Positions 55,017-62,882 of a DNA stretch of 64,000 nt are shown here, one piece after another. The stretch spans positions 1 through 64,000 of the forward strand of contig JAIUPA010000009.1 of NCBI GenBank assembly GCA_020161665.1, written 5' to 3'. Source of the DNA: Pseudomonadota bacterium. Lineage in GTDB: Bacteria; Pseudomonadota; Alphaproteobacteria; Rhizobiales; Rhizobiaceae. The notes below the pieces were generated by a model that saw nothing but the letters and a program-made list of their open reading frames with translations, was not told the origin of the DNA and did no database searches. The translations under genes were made by a program, and so were the position numbers. Positions within the stretch are counted from its first letter, which is position 1; each line of letters opens with the position of its first letter.

Positions 55017-56021
55017 ATGGCGAACAAGAAAAGGCCGAAGGTCTATATTACCCGCAAGCTTCCGGACGCAGTGGAATCGCGCATGCGCGAGCTGTTCGAT
55101 GTCGAGATCAATGCCGAGGACAAGCAGCGCAGCCGCGAGGAACTGGCCGCCGCGATGCATGAAGTCGATGTGATCGTGCCGACCGTCGGCGACAAGATCG
55201 ATGCCGAACTGATCGAACAGGCCGGGCCTGACCTCAAGCTCATCGCCTGCTTCTCGAACGGCACCGACCAGATCGATGTGGAAGCCGCAACGCGTCGCGG
55301 CATTACCGTCACCAACACGCCGAACGTTCTGACGGAAGACACCGCCGACATGACGATGGCGCTCATTCTCTCCGTGCCGCGCCGTCTGGCGGAAGGCTCG
55401 CGCCTTCTCATCGACAATGCCGGTCAGTGGCAGGGCTGGTCGCCGACCTGGATGATGGGTCATCGCATCTGGGGCAAGCAGATCGGCATTATCGGCATGG
55501 GCCGCATCGGCACCGCCGTCGCCCGTCGCGCCAAGGCGTTCGGCCTGTCGATCCACTACCACAACCGCAAGCGCGTCAATCCGGCCACCGAAGAAGAACT
55601 CAACGCCACCTATTGGGAAAGCCTCGACCAGATGCTGGCCCGCGTTGATATCGTTTCGGTGAACTGCCCGTCGACGCCTGCGACCTTCCACCTGATCTCG
55701 GCCCGCCGTCTGGCGTTGCTGAAACCGACGAGCTACATCGTCAACACGGCGCGCGGCGACATTATCGACGAAGCGGCGCTCATTCAGGCGCTGCGCGACG
55801 GCAAGATTGCCGGTGCCGGCCTTGATGTGTTCGAAAACGCCCCCGGCACCAATCCGAAGCTGGTAAAGCTCGCCGCCGAAGGCAAGGTCGTGCTTCTGCC
55901 GCACATGGGTTCGGCGACGATTGAGGGCCGTGTCGATATGGGTGACAAGGTGCTGATCAACATTCGCACCTATTTCGACGGACATCGCCCGCCGAACCGC
56001 GTTCTGCCGGTCAGAACGTAA
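55017..56021 (+). CDS. gyaR: Glyoxylate reductase/D-glycerate dehydrogenase (GyaR-like)
   Basis: The 334-residue NAD(P)-dependent D-2-hydroxyacid dehydrogenase reduces glyoxylate or hydroxypyruvate. It has the dinucleotide motif GIIGMGRIGTA and catalytic Arg in NTARGDIID, Glu in LDVFENAPG and His in LLPHMGSAT. It is a different branch from the GhrA-like enzyme at 23252. Start codons at 54996 and 55017 are possible; the latter gives the conserved N-terminus MANKKRPKVYITRKLP. Its stop lies two bases from the convergent acetyltransferase stop. Confidence 0.88.
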   Translation: MANKKRPKVYITRKLPDAVESRMRELFDVEINAEDKQRSREELAAAMHEVDVIVPTVGDKIDAELIEQAGPDLKLIACFSNGTDQIDVEAATRRGITVTNTPNVLTEDTADMTMALILSVPRRLAEGSRLLIDNAGQWQGWSPTWMMGHRIWGKQIGIIGMGRIGTAVARRAKAFGLSIHYHNRKRVNPATEEELNATYWESLDQMLARVDIVSVNCPSTPATFHLISARRLALLKPTSYIVNTARGDIIDEAALIQALRDGKIAGAGLDVFENAPGTNPKLVKLAAEGKVVLLPHMGSATIEGRVDMGDKVLINIRTYFDGHRPPNRVLPVRT

Positions 56022-56023
56022 AG

Positions 56024-56500
56024 TTACACACTCTTGCGCATTTCGATCGAGGTGGGGTGATCATAGCCCGCATGGGCGTATTCCCGCGTCTTGGTGAAGC
56101 CCCAGCGTGAGAAAATGGCGTGGTTTTCGACCAGTTCGATGCGGGTTTCGAGCCGGATGACCGGCTTTTGCAACTCCCGCGCCAGAACCGTGGCAGCGGC
56201 CAGCAACATGCGACCGACACCCTTGCCCTGCGCTTCCGGCGCAATGGCCAGCTTGCCGATGTACAGTGTTTCCGGTTCAGGCTTGCAGAAGATGCAGCCC
56301 AGCAGCGTATCGTTTTCCGTGGCGATGTAGGTGATCTCGGCCCGCGTTTTTTCCTTCAGGCTTTCCAGCGTCAGGCGATGGGCCGAAGACGGCGGATCAA
56401 TGCGGCCATCCATATAGGAAAAGGCGCCCAGAATGATGTCGAGCAGCCCCTGCCAATCGGCAAAGTGGTCTGCATCAACACGCGTTACCTTAATCGTCAT
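56024..56500 (-). CDS. GNAT-family N-acetyltransferase
   Basis: The 158-residue acetyltransferase has the acetyl-CoA-binding block IGKLAIAPEAQGKGVGRMLLAAA (about residues 81-103), preceded by IFCKPEPETLY. The region RLETRIELVENHAIFSRWGF is the usual C-terminal GNAT part. The acceptor is unknown. It overlaps the ThiF/MoeB gene upstream by 4 bases and is the last gene of a recF-moeB-GNAT operon. Confidence 0.85.
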   Translation of the reverse strand: MTIKVTRVDADHFADWQGLLDIILGAFSYMDGRIDPPSSAHRLTLESLKEKTRAEITYIATENDTLLGCIFCKPEPETLYIGKLAIAPEAQGKGVGRMLLAAATVLARELQKPVIRLETRIELVENHAIFSRWGFTKTREYAHAGYDHPTSIEMRKSV

Positions 56501-57261
56501 CCGTCTTTTCTCCGGCGGTAGCGAATGGTTTCAAAGCGGGCGGCAAGCCCGTCATAAAGCAGAAGTCGACCGACAAGCGGCTCACCGATCATGGTGATCA
56601 GTTTGATGGCCTCCATCGCCATCAACGTGCCGACCACGCCGGTCAGCGCACCGACAACACCCGTCACGGCGCAATCCGGCACAAGGCCTCTCGGCGGCGC
56701 TTGCGGGAACAGATCCCGAAAGCGCGGGTTCGGCTGGCCATCGGCCGCAAACGCATAGGGTTTCAAGACCGTCAGCGAGCCATCAAACCGGCCCACTGCG
56801 CCCGTGATCAGCGGAATGCGGGCCTCTTCGGCCGCATCGGCGCTGACATAGCGCGTGTCGAAATTGTCGGACCCGTCTATGAGGATATCAAAGCGCGAAA
56901 GCAACCTCTTTGCATTGTCTTTAGTCAATCGATCTTCAAATTGTTCAATGATCACGTGCGGATTGAGGCGTGTGATGGCATCGACCGCGCTTTGCGTCTT
57001 GGCCTCGCCAAGCGTGCCCGTATCGTGGATCACTTGGCGTTGCAGGTTCGAGAGACTGACGGTATCTTCATCGATGATGCCGATGCGACCAACCCCCGCC
57101 GCAGCCAGATAGAGCAGCACGGGGCTTCCCAAGCCACCCGCACCGATGACCAGCACGCGGGCACGCTTCAACGCCTGCTGCCCGCTTCCGCCGATCTCCG
57201 GCAGAAGGAGATGCCGCCGGTAACGCTCGATTTCATCCGGGGACAGTATCGCGTCGCTCAT
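56497..57261 (-). CDS. moeB: MoeB/ThiF-family adenylyltransferase (E1-like)
   Basis: The 254-residue E1-like enzyme adenylates the C-terminus of a sulphur-carrier protein such as MoaD or ThiS. The nucleotide motif is VIGAGGLGSPVLLYLAAAGVG, followed by DEDTVSLSNLQRQ (Arg/Gln) and DGSDNFDTRYVSADAA. The only cysteine is in PDCAVTGVVG, at the conserved cysteine position. The zinc-binding CxxC pairs found in E. coli MoeB are missing. Overlaps of 4 bases on both sides place it in an operon with recF and a GNAT gene. Confidence 0.87.
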   Translation of the reverse strand: MSDAILSPDEIERYRRHLLLPEIGGSGQQALKRARVLVIGAGGLGSPVLLYLAAAGVGRIGIIDEDTVSLSNLQRQVIHDTGTLGEAKTQSAVDAITRLNPHVIIEQFEDRLTKDNAKRLLSRFDILIDGSDNFDTRYVSADAAEEARIPLITGAVGRFDGSLTVLKPYAFAADGQPNPRFRDLFPQAPPRGLVPDCAVTGVVGALTGVVGTLMAMEAIKLITMIGEPLVGRLLLYDGLAARFETIRYRRRKDG

Positions 57262-58391
57262 GGCGCTTCCTCCGCCACACTGGCATCCTTCACCGTGAAA
57301 TATTGAGCGCGGTCTCCAAGGGCTGAAAACATGGCGCGGTCCGTGCCGGTCATGAAGGCCTGCCCGCCGAGCGCATGGATGCGGTCAAAGAGGGCGGCGC
57401 GGCGATTGGCATCGAGATGGGCGGCAATCTCATCCAGCAGAAGAATCGGCGCAAAGCCGGTCATATCGGCGTTCAGCTGCGCATGGGCGAGGATCAGGCC
57501 GGTCAAAAGGGCCTTCTGCTCGCCGGTCGAGCAACGATCCGCTTCCATATCCTTCTCGCGGTGACGCACCAGTAGATCGGCGCGGTGCGGGCCTTCCAGC
57601 GTGCGCCCTGCCGCCGCGTCGCGATAGCGGCTCTCCTCCAGCATGGTCGCATAGCGGTCTTCCAGCTCAAGGGCTGGCACGCCCTGCGCTTCATCGAGAA
57701 AGCCGGAGAGCGCCAGAACCGCAGTCGGAAAAGGCTGGGCCTCGCTCACCGTGCGTTCGGTCAACGCGGCGAGCAGGCCGAGCATTTCGCGTCGCGCCAG
57801 CATCATGGCAATGCCAAGCGACGCCATCTGCCGTTCCAGCCCGGAGAGCCAGGCAGGATCAAAGCGGCTTTCGGACAGAAGCTTGTTGCGGCTTCGCATG
57901 GCGCGCTCAAAATCGCTGGCGCGGCGTCCATGGGCCGGATCGAGCGAGAGGACAAGCCGATCCAGAAAGCGCCTGCGATCCGAAGCCCCGCCGGTGAAAA
58001 GCCCGTCCATCGCAGGCGTCATCCACAAGACGTTCAGATGGTCCGTCAGCTCATCGGCACTCTTGGCCGCGGTGCCATTCAGGCGAAGGCGGCGGGTCAG
58101 CGTTTCCTCATTGAGGTCAACGCCCGTGCCGATGGCCACCTCGCCCGCGATGCCATCCACTTCGGCAAAGATGGTGAAGGCCTGCGCACCGTTTCGCACC
58201 ACCTCATCATAGGCGGCCCGGCGAAAGCCTCGCCCCGGTGAGAGGAAGGAGATCGCCTCCATGAGATTGGTCTTGCCCGCGCCGTTATCGCCGGTCAGCA
58301 CCACATGACGCCCGTCAAAGCGCAATTGCAGGGCCGCATAGTTGCGAAACTGCGTGAGAGACAGACGGGAGATGTGTACCTTTTGGGCCAT
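57258..58391 (-). CDS. recF: DNA replication and repair protein RecF
   Basis: RecF is an SMC-like ATPase that helps load RecA at gaps. The 377-residue protein begins VHISRLSLTQFRNYAAL, with Walker A GDNGAGKT (residues 34-41), the signature-like LEGPHRADL and STGEQKALL, and Walker B PILLLDEIAAHLD. Length is standard. It is not next to dnaN or gyrB here but heads a recF-moeB-GNAT operon. The ribosome-binding site is weak. Confidence 0.95.
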   Translation of the reverse strand: MAQKVHISRLSLTQFRNYAALQLRFDGRHVVLTGDNGAGKTNLMEAISFLSPGRGFRRAAYDEVVRNGAQAFTIFAEVDGIAGEVAIGTGVDLNEETLTRRLRLNGTAAKSADELTDHLNVLWMTPAMDGLFTGGASDRRRFLDRLVLSLDPAHGRRASDFERAMRSRNKLLSESRFDPAWLSGLERQMASLGIAMMLARREMLGLLAALTERTVSEAQPFPTAVLALSGFLDEAQGVPALELEDRYATMLEESRYRDAAAGRTLEGPHRADLLVRHREKDMEADRCSTGEQKALLTGLILAHAQLNADMTGFAPILLLDEIAAHLDANRRAALFDRIHALGGQAFMTGTDRAMFSALGDRAQYFTVKDASVAEEAP

Positions 58392-58459
58392 GAAGCGAAC
58401 AATCCGGAAAGCGCCACAGTGCTATCCTATTCGCGTCCTTGAGGAAACAGGGCGGGCGA

Positions 58460-59053
58460 TCACGCTTTGATGCCCGTGACGATGATATCGACCACCGCCG
58501 CGATGGCTGCCTGCACATTGTCGAAGCGGTTGGTCAATAGGCGTCCCCAGACAAAGGAGGCGAGCATTTCCGGTATGATCAGCGGATCGACATCGGCGCG
58601 AACCTCACCGCGGGCCTGCGCCATGCGCACCATTTCGCTGCTGTGGCGAAACCGTCCTTCAAGATAGGCCGCCAGCGCCGCCGAGGTGGCGGCATCTGCC
58701 TGCGCCTCGGCGATGACGCTGCGGATCAATGCGCCCGTCGATTCGTTTTCGCAAACGGTGAAGAGATGTTCGAGGAAGCCCGTCAGATCAGCGCGAATGT
58801 TGCCAACCGGCTCGAAGGCAAAGTGAGACTGCTTGTGGTGCTGGTAGACATCTAGCAACAACGCGGCCTTGCTCGGCCACCAGCGATAGATGGTCGGTTT
58901 TCCGGCGCGTGCGCGGCGCGCCACGGCCTCAATCGAGAAATTCGCAAGCCCGCCCTCCAGCAACACGGCTTCGGCTGCCTGCAGGATTGCTTCTTCACTG
59001 GCCGGGTTACGCTGCGCACCAATCGAGCGCCGCGCCTCTTTCACATCCGTCAT
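58460..59053 (-). CDS. TetR-family transcriptional regulator
   Basis: The 197-residue repressor has an N-terminal helix-turn-helix (about residues 18-65, with FSIEAVARRARAGKPTIYRWWPSKAALL) and an all-helical C-terminal ligand domain. It is divergent from a small membrane protein gene, and a perfect 42-bp palindrome lies in the spacer. It most likely represses that gene and itself. The ligand is unknown. Confidence 0.9.
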   Translation of the reverse strand: MTDVKEARRSIGAQRNPASEEAILQAAEAVLLEGGLANFSIEAVARRARAGKPTIYRWWPSKAALLLDVYQHHKQSHFAFEPVGNIRADLTGFLEHLFTVCENESTGALIRSVIAEAQADAATSAALAAYLEGRFRHSSEMVRMAQARGEVRADVDPLIIPEMLASFVWGRLLTNRFDNVQAAIAAVVDIIVTGIKA

Positions 59054-59100
59054 TATCGTCAGCTTTCAGAATTTTTCGCAGGCTAGCATGGTTTTGACTT

Positions 59101-59142
59101 GAACGGAACGTTTCGTTTCTATATAAACGAAACGTTCCGTTC
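59101..59142. promoter_or_regulatory. 42-bp perfect palindromic operator region for the TetR regulator
   Basis: GAACGGAACGTTTCGTTT (59101-59118) and its exact reverse complement (59125-59142) flank a CTATAT centre. Each arm is itself a near-palindrome (AACGGAACGTTTCGTT), so the site may bind two TetR dimers. TTGACT at 59094-59099 and the central CTATAT could be the -35 and -10 of the membrane protein gene (19-base spacing), placing the operator over the promoter. Confidence 0.8.
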
Positions 59143-59184
59143 TATTAAACGCCGCCCCCCCGTCCGTATACCCGAGGAAATCCC

Positions 59185-59421
59185 ATGTCCACGAACGCTC
59201 CCGCTCGTACCCTTTCCAAACCGCGCCTGGCGCTGGCCATGCTCGTTCCGGTCTATCCCTTCATCACGGCGCTGCTTTACATCGTCATGCCGCTCACCGA
59301 AGGCTGGCAGATCTGGCAGCGCACGCTGCTGATCGCCCCCTTCATGGTGGTCAGCATTATCTTCGTCATCGCGCCGATGGTGCAAAAGCATTTTGCCCGC
59401 TTCATCCTGCGAAGCGCCTGA
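59185..59421 (+). CDS. Small two-helix membrane protein under TetR control
   Basis: The 78-residue protein has two hydrophobic segments (about residues 16-36 and 47-66) joined by a short loop, with a basic C-terminus (HFARFILRSA). GAGGAAATCCC precedes the ATG. It stands alone between a TetR-regulated promoter and a bidirectional terminator, so it is the sole obvious target of the adjacent regulator. I do not recognise its function; small DUF2798-like membrane proteins have a similar size and layout. Confidence 0.8.
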   Translation: MSTNAPARTLSKPRLALAMLVPVYPFITALLYIVMPLTEGWQIWQRTLLIAPFMVVSIIFVIAPMVQKHFARFILRSA

Positions 59422-59430
59422 AACGCAAAA

Positions 59431-59463
59431 AGGCCGGAGCGTTGCCGCCCCGGCCTCGTTTTT
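59431..59463. terminator. Bidirectional terminator between the small membrane protein gene and dnaJ
   Basis: AGGCCGG (59431-59437) and CCGGCCT (59450-59456) form the stem. On the plus strand CGTTTTT follows; on the minus strand the hairpin is followed by TTTTTG. It sits between two convergent genes and can end both transcripts. Confidence 0.8.
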
Positions 59464-59479
59464 CGGACATCGATCCCGA

Positions 59480-60610
59480 TCAGGTGTCGAAGAAGTCCTT
59501 CATACGGGCAAAGAAGCCGGAGGATTCCGGATTGTTCTCGCCCGAAGAGATCTTCTCGAACTCCTGCAGCAGTTCGCGCTGGCGCTTGGTCAGCTTCTGC
59601 GGCGTTTCGATCTGGATCTGGATATAAAGATCACCCACCTGCGTCGAGCGCAGAACCGGCATGCCCTTGTTCTTCAGGCGGAACTGGCGACCGGCCTGCG
59701 TGCCTTCCGGCACCGTGACACGCGACTTCGAGCCATCAAGCGTCGACACATCAAAGGTGCCACCAAGGGCTGCCGTCGTCATGGAAATCGGCACGGTGCA
59801 GTAAAGGTCCGCCCCGTCGCGCTGGAAGAACTCATGCGGCTTGACCGACAGGAAGATGTAAAGATCACCCGCCGGACCACCGCGAAGACCCGCCTCGCCC
59901 TCGCCCTGAAGACGAATGCGCGTGCCATCCTCGATGCCTGCCGGAATATTGACCGACAGCGAACGCTCTTCCGTCACGCGGCCCTGACCGTGACATTTGG
60001 TGCAGGGGTCGCTGATCGTCTGACCCCGACCATGACAGGTCGGACAGGTGCGTTCCACCGAGAAGAAACCCTGGCTGGCGCGAACCCGGCCCGAGCCCTG
60101 GCAGGTGGCGCAGGTCTTCGGCTGCGTGCCGGGCTTGGCGCCCGATCCCGTACAGACATCGCAGGTGATCGAGGTCGGAACCCGCACCTGCGCCGTCTTG
60201 CCCGTGAAGGCCTCTTCCAGCGAAATTTCCATGTTGTAGCGAAGATCGGCACCGCGTTCGCGACCGCCGGAGGCCCGACGACCACGGCCGCCGCCCATCA
60301 TCTCGCCAAAAATGTCTTCGAAGATGTCGGAGAAACCACCCGCGCCGAAACCGCCGCCGCCAAAGCCCTGACCGCCACCACCCTGTTCAAAGGCAGCGTG
60401 ACCGAAACGGTCATAGGCGGCCCGCTTCTGCGGGTCCTTCAGCGTTTCATACGCTTCATTGATTTCCTTGAACTTCTTCTCGGCTTCGTCATCGCCCGGG
60501 TTCTTGTCCGGGTGATACTTCATCGCCAGCTTGCGGAAGGCGCTTTTCAGCTCTTTCTCATCCGCCGTCTTGCTGACGCCCAGCGTCTCGTAGAAATCAG
60601 CTTTTGCCAT
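59480..60610 (-). CDS. dnaJ: Chaperone protein DnaJ
   Basis: The 376-residue Hsp40 co-chaperone stimulates DnaK ATPase. It has the J domain (residues 1-70, with HPD in [10 protein letters not shown]), a Gly/Phe-rich linker (about 75-115) and the zinc domain with four CxxCxGxG repeats ([32 protein letters not shown]). A C-terminal substrate domain follows. AAGGAG lies 10 bases before the ATG. It lies downstream of dnaK. Confidence 0.97.
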   Translation of the reverse strand: MAKADFYETLGVSKTADEKELKSAFRKLAMKYHPDKNPGDDEAEKKFKEINEAYETLKDPQKRAAYDRFGHAAFEQGGGGQGFGGGGFGAGGFSDIFEDIFGEMMGGGRGRRASGGRERGADLRYNMEISLEEAFTGKTAQVRVPTSITCDVCTGSGAKPGTQPKTCATCQGSGRVRASQGFFSVERTCPTCHGRGQTISDPCTKCHGQGRVTEERSLSVNIPAGIEDGTRIRLQGEGEAGLRGGPAGDLYIFLSVKPHEFFQRDGADLYCTVPISMTTAALGGTFDVSTLDGSKSRVTVPEGTQAGRQFRLKNKGMPVLRSTQVGDLYIQIQIETPQKLTKRQRELLQEFEKISSGENNPESSGFFARMKDFFDT

Positions 60611-60633
60611 TGAGGTTCGGCTCCTTAAAGCAT

Positions 60634-60660
60634 GTCCGGCTGCCCTTGGGACAGCCGGAC
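60634..60660 (-). other. Stem-loop between dnaK and dnaJ
   Basis: GTCCGGCTG (60634-60642) pairs with CAGCCGGAC (60652-60660), with an inner CCC-TT-GGG extending the stem. No T-run follows on the minus strand, so readthrough into dnaJ is expected. It may lower dnaJ expression relative to dnaK or mark an mRNA processing site. Confidence 0.6.
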
Positions 60661-60690
60661 TTCAAGGTTCACTTCGGACGGAAATCAGCC

Positions 60691-62595
60691 TTATGCCGAC
60701 TTCTTGTCGTCCTTGATTTCCTCGTAGTCGGCATCGACGATATCGTCCTTGCCGCCTTCGGAACCTTCGGCACCGGCTTCGGCCTGCTGGGATTCGTAGA
60801 TGGCCTGACCAAGCTTCATGGCCACTTCCGTCAGCGTCTGCGTCTTGGCCTTGATGTCTTCGGCGTCCGGCTCAACCGCTTCGATCGAGGTCTTCAGCGC
60901 GGCAACAGCATCTTCGATGGCCTTGCGGTCGGCTTCGGAAACCTTGTCACCATATTCCTTGAGCGACTTCTCCGTGGAGTGGACAAGGCTTTCGGCATGG
61001 TTCTTGGCTTCGACAGCTTCACGACGCTTCTTGTCTTCGGCAGCGTGGGCTTCGGCGTCCTTGACCATCTTGTCGATGTCGGCGTCAGACAGACCACCCG
61101 AGGCCTGAATGCGGATCTGCTGTTCCTTGCCGGTGCCCTTGTCCTTGGCCGAAACCTGAACAATGCCGTTGGCGTCGATGTCGAAGGTCACTTCGATCTG
61201 CGGAACGCCGCGCGGTGCGGGCGGCAGGCCCACGAGGTCGAACTGGCCGAGCAGCTTGTTATCGGCCGCCATTTCGCGCTCGCCCTGGCTGACGCGGATG
61301 GTCACGGCAGACTGGTTGTCATCGGCGGTCGAGAAGACCTGGCTCTTCTTCGTCGGGATCGTCGTGTTACGGTCGATCAGACGGGTGAAGACGCCACCGA
61401 GCGTTTCGATGCCGAGCGACAGCGGGGTCACGTCGAGGAGCAGAACGTCCTTGACGTCGCCCTGCAGAACACCGCCCTGAATGGCTGCGCCAAGCGCCAC
61501 CACTTCATCCGGGTTCACGCCCTTATGCGGCTCCTTGCCGAACAGCTGCTTGACGACTTCCTGCACCTTCGGCATGCGGCTCATGCCGCCAACGAGAACG
61601 ACTTCATCGATCTCGGCAGCCGTGACGCCGGCATCCTTGAGCGCGGCCTTGCAGGGTGCCACGGTGCGCTGCACGAGGTCATCCACCAAGCTTTCGAACT
61701 TGGCGCGGGTCAGCTTCAGCGTCAGGTGCTTCGGGCCGGAAGCATCCGCCGTGATGAACGGCAGGTTGATTTCGGTCTGCTGCGAGGACGAAAGCTCGAT
61801 CTTGGCCTTTTCGGCAGCTTCCTTGAGGCGCTGCAGAGCCAGCTTGTCGTTCTTCAGGTCGATGCCGTTGTCCTTCTTGAACTCGTCGGCCAGATATTCG
61901 ACCAGACGCATGTCGAAGTCTTCACCACCGAGGAAGGTGTCGCCGTTGGTCGACTTCACTTCGAAGACGCCATCACCGATTTCCAGAACCGAGATATCGA
62001 ACGTGCCGCCGCCAAGGTCGTAAACGGCAATCGTCTTGCCTTCCTTCTTGTCGAGGCCATAGGCAAGGGCAGCCGCGGTCGGCTCGTTGATGATGCGCAG
62101 GACTTCGAGACCGGCGATACGGCCGGCATCCTTGGTGGCCTGACGCTGGGCATCATTGAAGTAGGCCGGAACGGTGATGACGGCCTTTTCGACCTTTTCG
62201 CCGAGATAGGCTTCTGCCGTTTCCTTCATCTTCTGAAGGATCATGGCCGAGATCTGGGCCGGGGAATAATTCTTGCCACCAGCCTGAACCCAGGCATCGC
62301 CATTGTCGCCATTGACGATCTCGAAGGGAACGAGGCCCTTGTCCTTCGTCACGGTCGGGTCTTCGTAGCGGCGACCGATGAGGCGCTTGACCGCAAACAG
62401 CGTGTTGGTGGGGTTGGTGACAGCCTGACGCTTGGCCGGCTGGCCGACGAGACGCTCGCCGTCATCGCTGAAAGCGACCATGGACGGCGTGGTGCGTGCA
62501 CCTTCAGCGTTTTCGATAACCTTCGCGTCCTTGCCATCCATGACGGCGACGCAGGAATTGGTCGTTCCGAGGTCGATACCGATTACTTTTGCCAT
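60691..62595 (-). CDS. dnaK: Chaperone protein DnaK (Hsp70)
   Basis: The 634-residue chaperone has the ATPase domain (residues 1 to about 385: [42 protein letters not shown]) and the substrate domain ([17 protein letters not shown]). The acidic tail is typical of proteobacterial DnaK. AAGGAG precedes the chosen ATG, and the upstream frame extension is rejected. It heads the dnaKJ operon with an RpoH-like promoter. Confidence 0.98.
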   Translation of the reverse strand: MAKVIGIDLGTTNSCVAVMDGKDAKVIENAEGARTTPSMVAFSDDGERLVGQPAKRQAVTNPTNTLFAVKRLIGRRYEDPTVTKDKGLVPFEIVNGDNGDAWVQAGGKNYSPAQISAMILQKMKETAEAYLGEKVEKAVITVPAYFNDAQRQATKDAGRIAGLEVLRIINEPTAAALAYGLDKKEGKTIAVYDLGGGTFDISVLEIGDGVFEVKSTNGDTFLGGEDFDMRLVEYLADEFKKDNGIDLKNDKLALQRLKEAAEKAKIELSSSQQTEINLPFITADASGPKHLTLKLTRAKFESLVDDLVQRTVAPCKAALKDAGVTAAEIDEVVLVGGMSRMPKVQEVVKQLFGKEPHKGVNPDEVVALGAAIQGGVLQGDVKDVLLLDVTPLSLGIETLGGVFTRLIDRNTTIPTKKSQVFSTADDNQSAVTIRVSQGEREMAADNKLLGQFDLVGLPPAPRGVPQIEVTFDIDANGIVQVSAKDKGTGKEQQIRIQASGGLSDADIDKMVKDAEAHAAEDKKRREAVEAKNHAESLVHSTEKSLKEYGDKVSEADRKAIEDAVAALKTSIEAVEPDAEDIKAKTQTLTEVAMKLGQAIYESQQAEAGAEGSEGGKDDIVDADYEEIKDDKKSA

Positions 62596-62702
62596 TTCAC
62601 TTCTCCTTGAAGCAGGCCACCGCAACCCCTTGAAGGCATTGCCTGGCGACCCCTTGACTTTAAGTCTGGATTTCTTGGCCCCTGGGCCTCGATTATGTCG
62701 GG

Positions 62703-62732
62703 TATATAAGGAGCCGATTTCGGGACTGCAAG
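62703..62732 (-). promoter_or_regulatory. Putative RpoH (sigma-32) promoter of dnaK
   Basis: Read on the minus strand, CTTGCAG (plus 62726-62732) is followed after 14 bases by CCTTATATA (plus 62703-62711). This fits the alphaproteobacterial heat-shock consensus of a CTTG-type -35 and a CCxxATxT-like -10. It lies about 108 bases upstream of the dnaK start. No CIRCE element was seen. Confidence 0.5.
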
Positions 62733-62848
62733 GCGCATAAGAGCGTCTTTGAAGGCAAATTTACCGGCTTTTTCACGCTTCAGAACGCCGTTCGATCTTT
62801 CAGATTCGCACTTTACGCTTCAGGCCGTTTTGAGTCGCCTGTCTTTAT

Positions 62849-62873
62849 CCCGAAACGGGTTCCCACTTTCGGG
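62849..62873. repeat. CCCGAAA/TTTCGGG intergenic palindrome
   Basis: CCCGAAA (62849-62855) and TTTCGGG (62867-62873) flank an 11-base loop just downstream of the penicillin-binding protein stop. It resembles the inner hairpin of the dapB-gpmA element and belongs to a common rhizobial intergenic type. It lacks a T-run on the minus strand. Confidence 0.55.
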
Positions 62874-62882
62874 CAACATGCT

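Noticed and set aside
60604..62610. 668-codon plus-strand open frame antisense to dnaK
   Set aside because: A mirror of the highly biased dnaK codon use; the dnaK protein on the other strand is unmistakable. The same applies to long antisense frames over polA, ugpB, yejA and dnaJ.
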